This document shows positions 1 through 12,076 of a stretch of 64,000 nucleotides of DNA, piece after piece. Below the pieces are notes generated by a model that saw only the letters and a program-made list of their open reading frames with translations, made no database searches and was not told where the DNA came from. The DNA is from Codonopsis lanceolata. Its lineage: Eukaryota > Streptophyta > Magnoliopsida > Asterales > Campanulaceae. The stretch spans positions 163,845,824-163,909,823 of the forward strand of contig CM028377.1 in the NCBI GenBank assembly GCA_013146195.2, in the 5' to 3' direction. Within the stretch, counting starts at the first letter, position 1; every line of letters starts with the position of its first letter. The position numbers and the translations under genes were made by a program.

Positions 1-949
1 CAGGCTCGGTTGTTGACGAGAGCAAGCTCACTTTCATGAGATCATATATATATAGCAAGTAATGTGTATCTTCTCTGGCATATCGACCAACAAAGATAAT
101 GTTGAAACAATAGTAGCTAGGATTCTTCAAAAATACCAATGCAGTTTCCAATGTTGATTCTGATAAAGCTACAATGGAAGTCACAATGGTCAGAAAAATA
201 CAGAACAGCAGAAGACTTAATATCAAGCAGGAATTTAAGCACAAAAGTTTACCAAACAATCTTCAAGCCTATACTTGTAGATCTATCCTCATGGCCAAAA
301 AGATTTCACTTAAAAAGTTGAATTTTTTTGCAAAAATTATGTGAAATCACTAAACAAAACACTCTCACAAGACAACAAGTCTTGGAGAGCAAAAACCCCA
401 CAGAAAAAGAAATATAGAAAACGTGGGAAGAAACAAATAGCTTCCTAAAAACAACAAGGAAGACAAACAGGACCAGCTCTCAATGTAGCTTCCAATGTTG
501 TAACATCCGAAGCTACAATCACAAATTCTGCACACAAACTGGAACTGGAAACCAATTCTGGAATTTTGAATCTTCTGCCTCTGAATTTCTGCTCTCTCTC
601 ACGATGCACAGTTCAGCCATTGCCCTTTGTCTTCTATTTATAATGAGGAGGAAACCTACACACAAAGAAGGAATCCAACTCAAAGAAGGACAAGGATTAG
701 AATTGGAAATAAAATCAACTACCTTAGATGCTAGATTTTCTTACCATATCAATTAGGATTCTAAGGCACGGTTTGTTGAAAAATTTGACCTAGGTTTTGT
801 TACAAAAAACAACTCCTAGAATTTAGGTCCAAGAAACCACAAAATCTAAAGAAGTATTTTGTTTCCAAATATTGCCAAACTTGTCTAAATATAATGACCA
901 AGAAAGGAGAAACAAAAATAAAATAGGTCATGCCTATTTTACCCTTACA
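1..949 (-). repeat. 3' LTR of the Sirevirus-type element (outer end not seen)
   Basis: On the minus strand the LTR begins TGTAAGGG at 949, directly after a purine tract. It contains a TATA box and a transcribed-leader-like stretch rich in GA/CT. The outer CA end is not visible and probably lies outside the window, so the LTR is at least about 950 bp, a normal size for this lineage. Confidence 0.7.
634..643 (-). promoter_or_regulatory. TATA box of the Sirevirus-type LTR
   Basis: The minus strand reads TTATAAATAG about 306 bp inside the LTR. A purine- and pyrimidine-rich segment follows it, as expected for the U3/R boundary. It would drive transcription towards lower coordinates. Confidence 0.6.
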
Positions 950-950
950 A

Positions 951-963
951 TCTCCCCCTTTGT
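951..963 (-). other. Polypurine tract of the Sirevirus-type element
   Basis: The minus strand reads AAAGGGGGAGA immediately before the LTR start TGTAAGGG. This is the usual copia plus-strand primer arrangement and it fixes the internal edge of the LTR. Confidence 0.8.
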
Positions 964-1229
964 TGAGTCTTTCTAGTCAAATATTATGACAAGGGTTGCC
1001 ACATATAAGACATAAACAAGCTCCTTCAAGAATCTGCAAATGTTAGAGAAACTCCCACTTAATTTATCAACTAGCAAAAAGATATTAACAAGGAGAATTA
1101 AGGCAAACTGCTAAGCATGTAATATCCCAAAACAGTTGTGGAGACATCCACAAATCAGAGCTTATTATAGACCAAAAGTGTATCAAAGAGCAGACATAAA
1201 TGTTCAAAGTACAAGCAGGAACCAAAAAT

Positions 1230-3378
1230 TCAGACATTAGTTCCTTCTAGATCAGAGTCTTTGTGAGCAACTGTTGTTTCTTCAGGGGCAGGAATAGGTT
1301 GATCAGGAGCAGGAGTAGGTCTAGGTCCAGGTACATGTACAGGATCATGTGGAACACTTGGATCTCCCCCTATTTGGCCAAAATGAATGCCCAGCCAGGA
1401 AATGTATTGACTCTCCAAGGTCTGAAGGAGAGCAATCTGAGACCTGACTTGTAAAAGTTGGCCTTGAATGAATGACAATGAAATAGGAGCAGAGGGTCCA
1501 AGAAAAATCTGGGCAGACACTGATGAAGGACCAAATGTAGCTACATTGGTAGCTACATTTCCTATGACTAGAGCAGGTGGAGCAACAGCTGGCTGAGAAA
1601 CAGAAGCAGGTGCAACTGGGGCTTGCATGGCAGAGGAAGTTCCAGAGGCAGAGGGATAAGGGTAGAGCAAGGGCAGGTTGATCACTCGATCTCCCTTTAA
1701 AAGCTTAATAGAGATATGAAGAGGGTCAAGAATGGGAGTGAGTCGATCACCAGCAGTAGGAGCAAACCCTTGGGCAACCAACACTTTATAAATAAGAGAA
1801 GGGAATATGAGAGCCCTCTTATCTCCTTCTGATTCTGCCTGGGATACAATCTTCCTAAACACAAAATCCCCAAAATCAAATGGTCTACCAAACCCAATCT
1901 GATATAATATCCTAGCATGTTCTTCCGTACGGGCATTGGAATTGGTAGTTGGGGCCCAATTTGCATAGCAGATTTTGTGCATAACAACATACAAGGAAGA
2001 CAGTTTGGAAGTGCTAATGTTAGCCCCTTTTCCTAGCCACCTACATACTAGGCCACCTGTAAGTTATTGGGCACAAGTGTTCAAGTCAGACAGTAGGCTA
2101 ACAAACCCAATAACTGGAGAACCAAACAGCCTATTGATGATTAAGGGAGAGAAATCAAACCATTTACCCCTAACAAACACCTTCTCAAACCTAGGATCAC
2201 TTGCCGAAGAGACCCTTTTCTCCAAATTTTCATAGAATTCAAAGATGATGTTCCTTAGGTAAGGAGTTGTAGAAGATAAAGTGCCTAAAATACCCCTATC
2301 AGTAAAAATTTAACCAAATTTTGTTCAAGTAATTCTTCAGTGGGAATCAGTCTTTCATCAACAATCTTCCTAGAGGTATTATACCTCAAGGAAGCAGCAG
2401 CTGTAAGAAATTGATTAGAAAAAGGATTACCAAGTACAACATCAGAGGGGACAAGAGCTAATGTAGCTTCTGATGAAGCTACATTTGACATAGCAACCCT
2501 TCTTCTTATGAAACGCATTGGGATCTCTTCACTTTCGGCACTTTCTTCAGGGGTGGCTTCTTTACTGGCAAAGTCCTTATCAGAACTATCATCAAACTAT
2601 GAGGAGCTTGAGGACTTTTGTGGAGAATTTTGTGGAGAAGCATTCCTCGGGTGAAGTAAAAAGTCAGCTAAGGTTCTCTGTTCATCAGAATAGCCTAAGT
2701 CAGAGAAGTTGACATCAGGAGCAGCAGAGTGATCAGCAAAAGAGGCCACATCATGAGAAGAGGTAACAGGCTGGAAGACCACCCTTAGGGAAGGAATTGG
2801 GTAATCTTCATCTCATGTATCAACTGGAGCAGGAATAGATGAACCTGTGTCAATTGTAGGAGCAGGGGCATGAGTCTCAGGAACTGACGCATTCACAGCT
2901 ACGAAATCTTCATCATCAGAGTCACTATCAACCGGCACAGCCTCCTCAAATTTTCCTGGAGTCACCTTACACTTCTTAGCTCTTTCAACCTCTAAATCAC
3001 TTGGATTTTCATAATTGCAAAGAATCCCTCGTAATCTCTTGGATTTCCGTGAGCTAGGGTTCCCAATTTGGGGAAAAACCCGATAGATTACCAGGATTCT
3101 TTACATCAATGGCATTCCCCTTCTCCCTAGGTAGTATAACAGTAAGGGGCTCGGGAAGAGGTTTGGCAATAACAATGGCCAACTGGATTTTTGGGAGAGA
3201 AAATATGGGGAGATGTAGCTTCTGGAGAAGTATTAGTGGAAGCTACATTGCCCGAGGGATTCTGTTTCATGGTGTCTAAGGAGGTGGAAGAAGATGAAGT
3301 CATGGATAATTTTTGGAAGAGATCAGTAAAGGGAGGATGATGAGAGATTGGAGAGAGAGCAGCAGGTTTCTTCAACAC
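1230..3378 (-). pseudogene. env-like ORF of the Sirevirus-type element, broken
   Basis: A reading direction downstream of pol is kept in several pieces (about 3378-3127, 2782-2597, 2518-2285 and 1994-1230), separated by frameshifts and stops. A likely original start is the ATG at 3303, followed by a serine-rich stretch. The last piece (254 residues) has a folded-looking N-terminal part (residues 1-110) with the segment ALIFPSLIYKVLVAQGF, then an alanine/proline-rich tail with many PAP and PGP motifs. Position and composition match the env-like proteins of SIRE1-type elements. I see no clear signal peptide. Function in this lineage is unproven. The motif NVAS...EAT recurs in three of the pieces. 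Confidence 0.7.
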
Positions 3379-4590
3379 TGTTGGGGAATCAGATGAGCAA
3401 GGAGATTATGGATGTTGATATTGAGCCAGCCACCTGAAATATCACTAAGACAGCCACTTAATGTCATTAGCCGTTAGTAGCAAAATTTTAGGAATTGGAA
3501 GAACCGTTTGTGACCATCATAACACAATTTTTTATTTTTGTAGATAAATCAAGATTTGACCAAATCATATACAAGTGTGATAGAAAATCTGATTTTGACA
3601 AGAGAAAATTGTGGAGAGCTATGTGTGTGAGATAACAACCAATCTCATTATTGAATATTTGAATTTCAAATTCACCAAGGATTTTGAACAAACACACCAA
3701 AGAATTAACCATAATTGAATCAACTCAGACTTTCAATAGCAGTTATAACCTTAACAAGAACTCATAAAACACTGCACATATTGGACAACCACATGAATAG
3801 CAACATGGAAAATTTTGGTAATTATTTTGCACTTTTTAGAGATAAGGACAAAAACTCAATAGGCTGATATGATCAGAACAGATTATGTCCTAAAAATTAT
3901 GCCTAACATATGCCAAGATCAGAATAAGCAAAAACATAGCAAATGTAGTCACACACATGTGATAGATGTCTAGATCATCTGAATGTAGTTCCCAATGTAG
4001 CTGCATTGGAAGATGCCTTCGCCAAGATTGTGATTTTATATACACTTTCTCATTTTTTGTTCACTATATTAGTACTCATCTCCCACACATTCCATATGTA
4101 CTTTATTTCCCTAAGAGAATAGCTCTACTTTATTTCAAGCATATCCAACTTCATGCCACTAGGAACCTTTCACACTATTTACCAAGGGTAGCCACTTAGC
4201 TTTTGATCAACCCATGAAATCCAAGGATTCATAGTTCCAAAAGAAAGGTGTCACAACCTTATTCATAGGTAGCTCTTTTCTGTTAGGTAACTTTCACACT
4301 TTTTCTTTTAAGGGAATTCAATTTTCTCAAGATCAACCCATAAGAACCTAAGTTCCATAGTACCAAGATAAATTTTCATATCCCTAAATTTCAAAAGGTA
4401 GCTCTTTCCTTTGTGGGCTTAAGATTTTTCAACAGCAAAAATTTTGGAGAGAGTGATGAGAATCAAAACAAAGAAATCACAATAGATTTTGAATGCAAAT
4501 TCCGGCTAGCAAACAGGGGCACATAAAAGATTTCCTAAGATTTATAAATCTCTCAAAAATCTAGACTCTTAGTGAAAATATCAGCCAATT
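3379..4590 (-). other. Non-coding spacer between pol and the env-like ORF
   Basis: About 1.2 kb without a credible ORF separates RNase H from the env-like ORF. It contains one more copy of the AATGTAGC motif seen in the ORF and LTR (3980-4012). Long spacers here are usual in Sireviruses. Confidence 0.55.
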
Positions 4591-4594
4591 GATT

Positions 4595-5632
4595 TTATGT
4601 TCCTACATGTTCAATGCAAATAATACATTGTTCAACCAAGTCTCTAATAAAATGGTGTCTTATATCAATGTGCTTAGTTATAGAGTGTTGAACATGATTT
4701 TTTGGTATACTTATAGCACTAGTGTTGTCACAATACATGGTTAACACATTGGTGTGTAAGCCATAATCCTTGATCATTTGGTTCATCCATAAAAGTTGTA
4801 TACACCCACTACCAGCAGCAATGTATTCAGATTCAGCTGTGGAGAGAGCAACACAATTTTGTTTTTTGCTAAACCAAGAGATCAAGTTGTTTCCCAAATA
4901 AAAACATCTACCAGATGTACTCCTCATGTCATCTACACTACCAGCTCAATCAGCATCACTAAAACCAACAAGATTGGTGTTAGTGTGTTTTGTGTACCAC
5001 AAACCCATAGCACAAGTCTCACCAACATATCTAATTATTTTTCGATAGCTTTCAAATGAGAGACTTTCGGATTTGCTTGATTACTAGCATACAAATACAC
5101 ACTATACATGATGTCTGGACAGAGGCAATCAAATATAGCAGACTTCCTATCATGCTTCTATACAATGTATGGTGGCACTTTCAGATTTTTCATCTTTGCA
5201 AAGTTTCTTGGATGTACCCATAGGGGTTTTCTTTTGTTTTCCATTCTCAAGACTAAATTTTTTTCACCAAGTTAAGAGCATACTTGGCTTGAGATATGAA
5301 CATTCCTTCATGCAATTGTTTTATCTGAATCCCTAAGAAAAAGGTCAATTCACCTACTATGCTCATCTCAAAGGTAGATATCATACAATGCACAAATTCT
5401 TTTCAAGGACTTAGAAGTGGACCCAAACACAATATAATCAACATAAATGTAAGAATGTGTTTGTCTTGCTTTTGAATAAAAAGTGTTTTGTCCACTTCTC
5501 CCTTTTGAACCCACTTTTCAAAAGATGGTCTTCTGTAAGTCTCCCATACTAAGTTTTAGGAGCTTGTTTGAGTCCAAACAAGGCCTTTTAAATTAAAAAC
5601 ATGATTGGGTTTATGGGGGTCCTCAAATCCTT
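4595..5632 (-). pseudogene. copia reverse transcriptase (C-terminal part) and RNase H, broken
   Basis: In minus-strand order I read GLKQAPK (thumb-side motif, about 5570), then a YVDD box altered to YVDY at 5434-5445, so the second catalytic aspartate is lost. Next come LVGFSDAD with the following tryptophan turned into a stop, RSTSGRCFYLGNN, and the RNase H block KQNCVALSTAESEYIAAG with a later YCDNTSA. Frameshifts divide the reverse transcriptase. The upstream part is missing in the gap. Confidence 0.9.
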
Positions 5633-5732
5633 NNNNNNNNNNNNNNNNNNNNNNNNNNNNNNNNNNNNNNNNNNNNNNNNNNNNNNNNNNNNNNNNNNNN
5701 NNNNNNNNNNNNNNNNNNNNNNNNNNNNNNNN
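5633..5732. other. Assembly gap (100 N)
   Basis: Exactly 100 N, a conventional gap of unknown length. It hides the junction between the minus-strand copia element and the plus-strand chromovirus, including the latter's 5' LTR and the start of gag. Confidence 1.
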
Positions 5733-6610
5733 CTCCACTACCACCCCTAGAACCAGAGGCGGCGAGAGTGCCGCCACCACGTAATGTTATACCACTGGAT
5801 GCTAGAGCACGGAATAATGTTGTTCTAGAGAGGTTCTTGAAGATAAAGCCTCCATCTTTTGAGCGAAAGGCGGATGCTAGTATAGCCGAGTTATCGCTAG
5901 AAGATTTGAAGAAGATCTTTGCAGCTTTAGACTGCACGGATGAAGAGAAGGTAGTGTTAGCTGTGTATAAGCTATGGGAGCCACCAATCATTTGTGGGAA
6001 GTTCTACATGCTAGTTGGGAGATGGACCGGGTGGCACAGGTTGGCCAAAATTTGAGAGAGTTTAGGGCTTCTTATGTGCCTAATGTGGTTAGACAACGGA
6101 GAGAGAGAGAGTACCAGGAGCTAAAGTGGGGATCTATGTCTGTAGCTCAGTATTCTTCTAAATTTACTGAGTTATCCAATTATTGTGCACATCTGGTGCT
6201 GGATGAGAAACACATGACCCATTGGTTCGTGAAAGAGTTGAAAACCGAATATAGGAAGCAGTTGTTATCTCTACAGTTGGCAGATTACCGGAGTGCGGTG
6301 GATCATGCTGATGAGATTAAGCGGGACATTGAGGCTTGCAGCAAAGTGTAAGCCTTCCAAGTTTTCAACGCCAGCCTTCGTAGGGACCCAGAGGAGGTCC
6401 GATCTTACGGGAATCGATCCGCTATCAAGGCGCCGTTGCAATGGTGGTCTTAATAGGCGGCAAGAATCTGTGACGTAATAGGCGTCCATTTGCGAGTTAT
6501 GGTAGTGGTGCTCCTACTCCTCAGGGGCAGCAGACTCAGGGTTGTGGACCATTGATTTGTTCTTTCTGTAACAAGATTGGACATTCTAGCTGAGAAGTCT
6601 GCAACTGTGC
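5733..6610 (+). pseudogene. gag of chromovirus copy 1, broken
   Basis: The N-terminus is lost in the gap. The visible part has the retrotransposon gag domain in two frames (a frameshift near 6030), including WGSMSVAQYSSKF and a segment ending near 6350. A CCHC zinc knuckle remnant (CSFCNKIGH) lies near 6560-6590, with its last part spoiled by a stop and a base change. Gag packages the element RNA. Confidence 0.85.
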
Positions 6611-6769
6611 TTGGTACTTGTCTTAGTTGTGAGATCCTAGTCATCGCCTCAAAGACCGCCCTAGTTCTAGAGCAAATCCATGGGGTCAAGCAATAACTGG
6701 TCCAAGAGGGACAAATGCGCCTTAAGGCATAGGATCGTGTTTTCGCGCTTGATTAGCGAGGTGTTCCCG

Positions 6770-7170
6770 AGTCTACTTCTGTGATCGGAGGTATTCTCTC
6801 AGTCTTCGGTCATTATGCTTGAGTTCTTATAGATCCGGGGTCTACTCATTCTTATGTTATATCGCATTTCTTAGAGCATTTATATGTATTGCCTGCCGAG
6901 TTGCCTTTTGTGCTAGAGGTTTCTACACCGTTGGGTGATTGCTTGTTGGCGTCTGAGGTCTATAGAGACTGTGATGTGCTTCTTAATGATCGAGTCTTGC
7001 TTGCTGATTTGGTAGTATTGCCTATTCGAGACTTTGATGTGATTCTTGGTATGGATTGGCTATGTGTACATCATGCTTTTATTGATTGCGTCGTAAGAGA
7101 GTAACTTTGGCCATGCCCAGTATTCCGGAGTTTGTGTTTTTGGGTGATCATGCTATGAATGGTGTTCATA
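6770..7170 (+). pseudogene. Aspartic protease of chromovirus copy 1, broken
   Basis: The catalytic block LIDPGSTHSY is readable near 6825-6855. It is followed by LGDCLLASEVYRDCDVLL and the second conserved block DFDVILGMDWL around 7040. This is the retropepsin-like protease of plant gypsy elements. Stops precede and follow the readable stretch. Confidence 0.85.
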
Positions 7171-7289
7171 TTATTTCTTCTTTGTAGGCTAGACAACTTT
7201 TTCCACGAGGGTGTACGGGGTAGTTAGCTTGTGTACTTGATACTACCATGTCTACTGCTAAGTTAGAAGATATTCATGTAGTTAATTAG

Positions 7290-8640
7290 TTCCCTGATGT
7301 CTTTTCTACCGAGTATGCTTTACCTCCCGACCGAGAGCTAGAGTTTTGTATTGAGCTATTGCCAGGGACTTCGCCTATTTCTAGGGCACCTTACCGAATG
7401 GCTCCGGCGGAGTTACGAGAGTTGAAGGAACAGTTGCAGGAACTTCTTGATAGGGTGTTCATTAAACCGAGTGTGTATCCTTAGGGTGCATCGGTGTTAT
7501 TTGTGAGGAAGAAGAATGGTAGTCACGCTCAGTATAGACTATCGACAATGAACCAAAGTTACCAAAGTATCAAGAATAGGTATCCTTTACCACATATTGA
7601 TGATCTCTTTGATCAACTACGGGGTTTAGTTCCCTATTCCAAGTTTGACTTAAGGAGTGGCTATCACCAGTTGAGAGTTCAGGTGGAGTATGTCCCGAAG
7701 ACAGCTTTTTGTACGCGTTACGGCCATTATGAGTTTGTTGTGATGCTGTTTGGGTTGACGAACGTGCCTGCAGTCTTTTTGGATTTAATGAATTGGGTGT
7801 TTCATGAATACCTTGATTGCTTTGTGGTTGTATTTATTGATGATATTCTCGTATACTCCAGGTCACAAAAGGAACATAAGAATCACCTGAGAGAGGTTCT
7901 TTCTGTCTTGCGGAAGAAGCGACTTTATGCGAAATTCAGTATGTGTGCTTTCTGGCTAGAACAAGTTTCTTTTCTAGGACACGTGGTGTCTAGTGTTGGT
8001 ATCGCGGTGGATCCATCTAAGGTAGAGGCGATTACTAAGTGGAAGACGCCTAGTACGGTAACTGAAGTCCGTAGTTTTTTGGGCTTGGCAGGTTATTACC
8101 GTAGGTTTATCAAGGGAATTTCAAAAATCGCTACTCCGATGACTAATTTAACACAGAAGAAATCTTCTTTTATATGGAGTGATAAGTGCGAGGCTAGTTT
8201 TGAGGAGTTGAAAAGGAGGTTGACTACGGCTTCTATCTTAGCATTGCCTAGTGGTTCGGAGAACTTTGTAGTTTATAGCGACACTTCATTAGAAGGCTTG
8301 GGTTGCGTACTTATGCAGAACGGGAGAGTTATTGCTTATGCTTCGAGGAAGTTATCACCTTATGATCAGAATTATCCGACACATGACCTTGAGTTGGTAG
8401 CTATTATATTTGCGCTTCACAAGTGGAAACATTATCTTTATGGGGCTAAGTTTGAAATATTCACTGATCATAAGAGTTTGAAGTATCTATTTTCACAAAA
8501 GGAGTTGAACATGCGACATAGGCAATGGATGGAGAAGCTTAAGGATCATGACTGCACTATCTTATATCATCCAGGGAAAGCTAATGTTGTTGCGGATGCC
8601 TTGAGTAGGAACGTGTATATGTCTTGCTTGATGATGATGG
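7290..8640 (+). pseudogene. Reverse transcriptase and RNase H of chromovirus copy 1
   Basis: An open stretch of 509 codons from 7494 holds most of the reverse transcriptase: NRYPLPHIDDLFDQL, FDLRSGYHQL and the catalytic FIDD box at residues 114-117 of that stretch. RNase H follows with conserved acids at about D263, E300, D325 and D368. The fingers part before 7494 continues back to about 7330 (PPDRELEFCIELLPG) but is cut by a TAG where copy 2 has the tryptophan of SPWG. The FIDD box is intact, but the usual CIDYRQLN motif is garbled to QYRLSTMN. Confidence 0.92.
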
Positions 8641-8879
8641 AGTGGAAGATGCTTGAGGATGTCTGTGAATGGAGTCCAGTTGCGAGTGAGCATAGTGTTG
8701 TCTTTGCTAGTGTGCGTGCTACGCCTACATTGTTTGAGTTGATTAAGAAGGCTCAAGCTACCGATTCTGAGTTGAGGAATATTATTGATGGATTGGGTGA
8801 TAGTAAGACACCGGAGTTTCCTATTAACAATGATGGTATTTTAACTTTTCGAGGTAGAGTTTGCGTTCCTTCTACCAAT

Positions 8880-10180
8880 GGAGTTAAGCGTATGGTGCTT
8901 GATGAGGTTCACAAGGCCAAGTATACTATACATCCAGGGAATACCAAAATGCATACAGACTTGAAGAGACAGTTCTGGTGGAATGGAATGAAGAGAGAAA
9001 TCACAGAGTATGTATCTAGATAAATGACATGTCAACAGGTTAAGGCTGAGCACCAGAGACCTGCTGGTTTACTATAGCCACTTGAGACCGGAGTGGAAAT
9101 GGGAGCATATCACCATGGATTTTGTGACATGATTGCCACGTACTCGCCGAGGTTTTGATGTAGTTTGGGTTGTTGTGGATAGGTTGACAAAATCTTCACA
9201 TTTTATTCCTATTGCGATGACTTGTAGTTTGAGTCAGTTGGCAGCATTGTATATTCAGGATATCGTAAGATTACATGGCATTCCGGTTAGCATTGTATCC
9301 GATAGAGATCCCAGGTTCACTTCTAGATTTTGGGATTCTTTGCAGGAGGCTTTGGGTATGAAGTTGAATTTCAGTACGACTTTTCACCCACTGTATGATG
9401 GTCAGTCTGAGAGATTGATTCAGGTATTAAAGGATTTATTGTGTTCTTGTGCCATGGATTTCAAAGGTAGTTAGGATTCTCATTTGCCATTAGCCGAATT
9501 TGCGTATAATAACAATTACCAATCTAGTATTGAGATGGCACCATATGAGGCTTTACATGGGCGTAAGTGTCGTTCGCCAATTTGCTGGGACGAAGTTGGT
9601 GAAGCTATGCTTTAGGGTTCGAAGATGGTACAATAGTCAGCTGAGAGTGTGAAACTTATTAGAGAAAGATTGCTTACAGCTCAGAGTAGGTAGAAAAGCT
9701 ACGCAGACAATCAAAGACGTGACTTAGAGTTTCAGGTTGGTGACTATGTATTCTTGAAAGTATCGCCCCGGCGCGGTACTAAGTGATTTGGGAAAAAAGG
9801 TAAGCTTTCACCTAGATTTATTGCACCATTCGAGATCTTAGAGAGGATTGGATCTTTGGCATATCGGTTAGCATTGCCACCTTCTATATCAGATGTACAT
9901 GATTTCTTCCATGTGTCGATGCTATGCAAGTACTTGAAGGATGAGTCACATGTGCTTACATATGATGAGATTACAATTAAACATGACATTTCTTATGATG
10001 AGAAGCCGGTGAGGATTCTTGGTACGAAGGAACAAATCTTGAGAACGAAGAGGATTCCGTTAGTGAAGGTCTTGTGGAAGAATCATGATATTGAGGAAGC
10101 CACGTGGGAGACCGAGCTTGATATGAGAGAGAGATACCCTTTCCTATTTGATGACTCCGGTAAGAATTTAGGGACTTAAT
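8880..10180 (+). pseudogene. Integrase with chromodomain-like C-terminus, copy 1, broken
   Basis: The zinc-binding N-terminal domain is damaged: the first cysteine of CLTC is a stop at about 9021. The catalytic core (9110-9470) keeps SDRDPRF and SERLIQVLKD, and TAG/TGA codons interrupt it. The C-terminal part (9856-10179) contains PVRILGTKEQILR and ATWETELDMRERYPF, as in Tekay/Del chromodomain-bearing integrases. The last codons run into the polypurine tract. Confidence 0.9.
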
Positions 10181-10187
10181 TCCTTTA

Positions 10188-10199
10188 AGTGGGGGAGGA
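10188..10199 (+). other. Polypurine tract of chromovirus copy 1
   Basis: AAGTGGGGGAGGA lies directly before the LTR start TGTGAGAACCC. It confirms that the next 3.3 kb is the 3' LTR of copy 1. Confidence 0.8.
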
Positions 10200-11152
10200 T
10201 GTGAGAACCCAAATCCATTACTTGTATAACATCATTATAACATGCTTAACGTATGCCTTAACCTGTTAGAGAATTCATATGGTTCATATCATGCTTGCAT
10301 TAGGTTTGTTACAATCATAGTCGTTTGAATGTCTTCTATTCGTTACATGCTTTGTCGTTAATGCTTTGAGTATTAATCTTAGCATGTTAGCACTTAACTA
10401 AGTCTTGTTGGAGTTCTATTACCTTGCATATATGACTTATAACATTCATCTTGATCATAGTATGCTTGGTTGAAAGTTTAGAAGATTTGTTGCTTCGTTT
10501 GAGTCTTAGCGTGTGCCCTTGTTGCTTGTATTGTTTGTGTTTCGTCTTGCGAGATGTTCGTTTAAGTTCTAGGCCAAGTATTCATGTCATATCCATGTTT
10601 AAACAAGCCTTGTTCATTTCCAAGTTGTTCTAGTTTGATTTGTGTTTGAATCGTGTTTGATTCGTTGGCCATTCGTCGCATGATTCAAGCCTTGTTTTAA
10701 CTTGTTTCAGATGTTGGTCTGGTGTGTTTCCGACTTGTTTTGAGTTGGGTTACACCTTACAATGGTTGCCCATGAGTTTGGGACCATTTAGGACAAGTTT
10801 AGACCATGTTCAAGGTGTGAACCTCGCGCTCGCATCGTTTTTGTTTCGTTGGCTCGCGGAACAGTGCTGAGAGCACAACAAAATCAACATTTGCTGGGAA
10901 CAAGACCATGCTCTTGCATGGTCCATATGGGAAGCGACCGCATGGTCCAGAAATTTACTCTACGGGATTTTTCTTCAATCTGAATTGGTGACCCATTTAA
11001 CCCATTGAACCCCCATCCTTAGTGACCCTAATCCCTCATATTAGACCCTAACTAAGTTTGCTTAAGCCTAATCCCATTCATCCTCCATTAGACATACGGA
11101 TTTCCATTCATCCTCCTTGTGACATGTGGATTTCCACCCACATTTGCATGTC

Positions 11153-11160
11153 ATATATAA
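11153..11160 (+). promoter_or_regulatory. TATA box of the chromovirus LTR
   Basis: CATATATAAG sits about 950 bp into the LTR. It is followed by a CT-rich leader containing TTCTTCTCTCTCATC. If it is the promoter, U3 is about 1 kb and R-U5 about 2.3 kb. Confidence 0.6.
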
Positions 11161-11526
11161 GCTTCCCATCTTTGTGATCAGCCATTAAACCCCCCATTGC
11201 AGTAATTTTCTTCTCTCTCATCCCAAGCTTTTGTGTGTGAATGGAGAGGGGGGATTAGTGTGTGTTTCCTTCATAACTTTAGCTCTCGAACTCTGATTGC
11301 CAATCCAAGACCACCAAATTGAAGCTATTGACGAGGAGCACGATTCTATCTGGTTAGATTCTGTTCATTTCATTTTTTTCCTTGGTGTAAGGTAAGCTAT
11401 TGATTTCCCTCAGGATGTATGCTAGAAATGCCATGCTATCCCTTTTTTTCTCATGATTCTCAAGCTCCTACCATGTCTATACCATGCTTGATGATGATTT
11501 GAGTTTATGGGATTTTTGAGTGATAT

Positions 11527-12076
11527 GCTCATCTTGTTTTTTTGGTCCTAACCCTAGAATTAAATGTTGTCTATGCCCCATTTGGAATAACTATTGTTCT
11601 TGGACTATTGACTTTTGACAACTTTTAGAGATTTTGATTCTAGGGTTCCATAAATTATGAATTGTTCATCTTGATTATTTTGGTGCTAAGCCTCGAATGA
11701 AATGTGTTCTATGCTTCATTTGGAATAACTATTGTTCTTGGACTATTGACTTTTGACAACTTTTAGAGATTTTGATTCTAGGGTTCCATAAATTATGAAT
11801 TGTTCAATTGATTGTTTTGGTCCTAAGCCTAGAGTGAGATGTGTTCTATTCTTCATTTGGAATAACTATTGTTCTTGGACTATTGACTTTTGACATTTTT
11901 TAGAGATTTTGATACTAGGGCTCCATAAATTATGAATTGTTCATCTTGATTGTTTTGGTCGTAAGCCTAGAGTAAAATGTTTTATATGCTTCATTTGTAA
12001 TAACTATTGTTCTTGGACTATTGACTTTTAATAACTTTTAGAAATTATGATTCTAAGGTTCCATAAATTATGAATT
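11527..12076 (+). repeat. Four tandem copies of a ~137 bp unit in the LTR
   Basis: Copies start near 11527, 11665, 11802 and 11939. Each contains GGAATAACTATTGTTCTTGG and ends with CCATAAATTATGAATTG. The middle copies are the most alike. The array lies downstream of the TATA box, hence in the transcribed part of the LTR. Confidence 0.9.

Larger units (their letters stand above)
1..5632 (-). mobile_element. Sirevirus-type Ty1/copia retrotransposon, 3' part
   Basis: Read on the minus strand this shows, in order, the end of a copia reverse transcriptase, RNase H, a long spacer, an env-like ORF, a polypurine tract and an LTR. An extra env-like ORF after pol is typical of the Sirevirus (SIRE1-like) lineage. 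Everything upstream of the reverse transcriptase (gag, protease, integrase, 5' LTR) is absent because it lies in or beyond the gap at 5633. The coding parts carry stops and frameshifts, so this copy cannot make its proteins. Confidence 0.85.
5733..10199 (+). mobile_element. Ty3/gypsy chromovirus (Tekay/Del type), internal region of copy 1
   Basis: gag, protease, reverse transcriptase, RNase H, integrase and a C-terminal chromodomain-like segment occur in this order, which is the gypsy order. The end of the polyprotein (WETELDMRERYPFLF) is like Tekay/Del chromoviruses. It stops at a purine tract directly before the LTR at 10200. Many codons are changed to TAG/TGA and there are several frameshifts, so the copy is dead. 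Many stops look like G-to-A or C-to-T changes, as expected after cytosine methylation. Confidence 0.92.
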
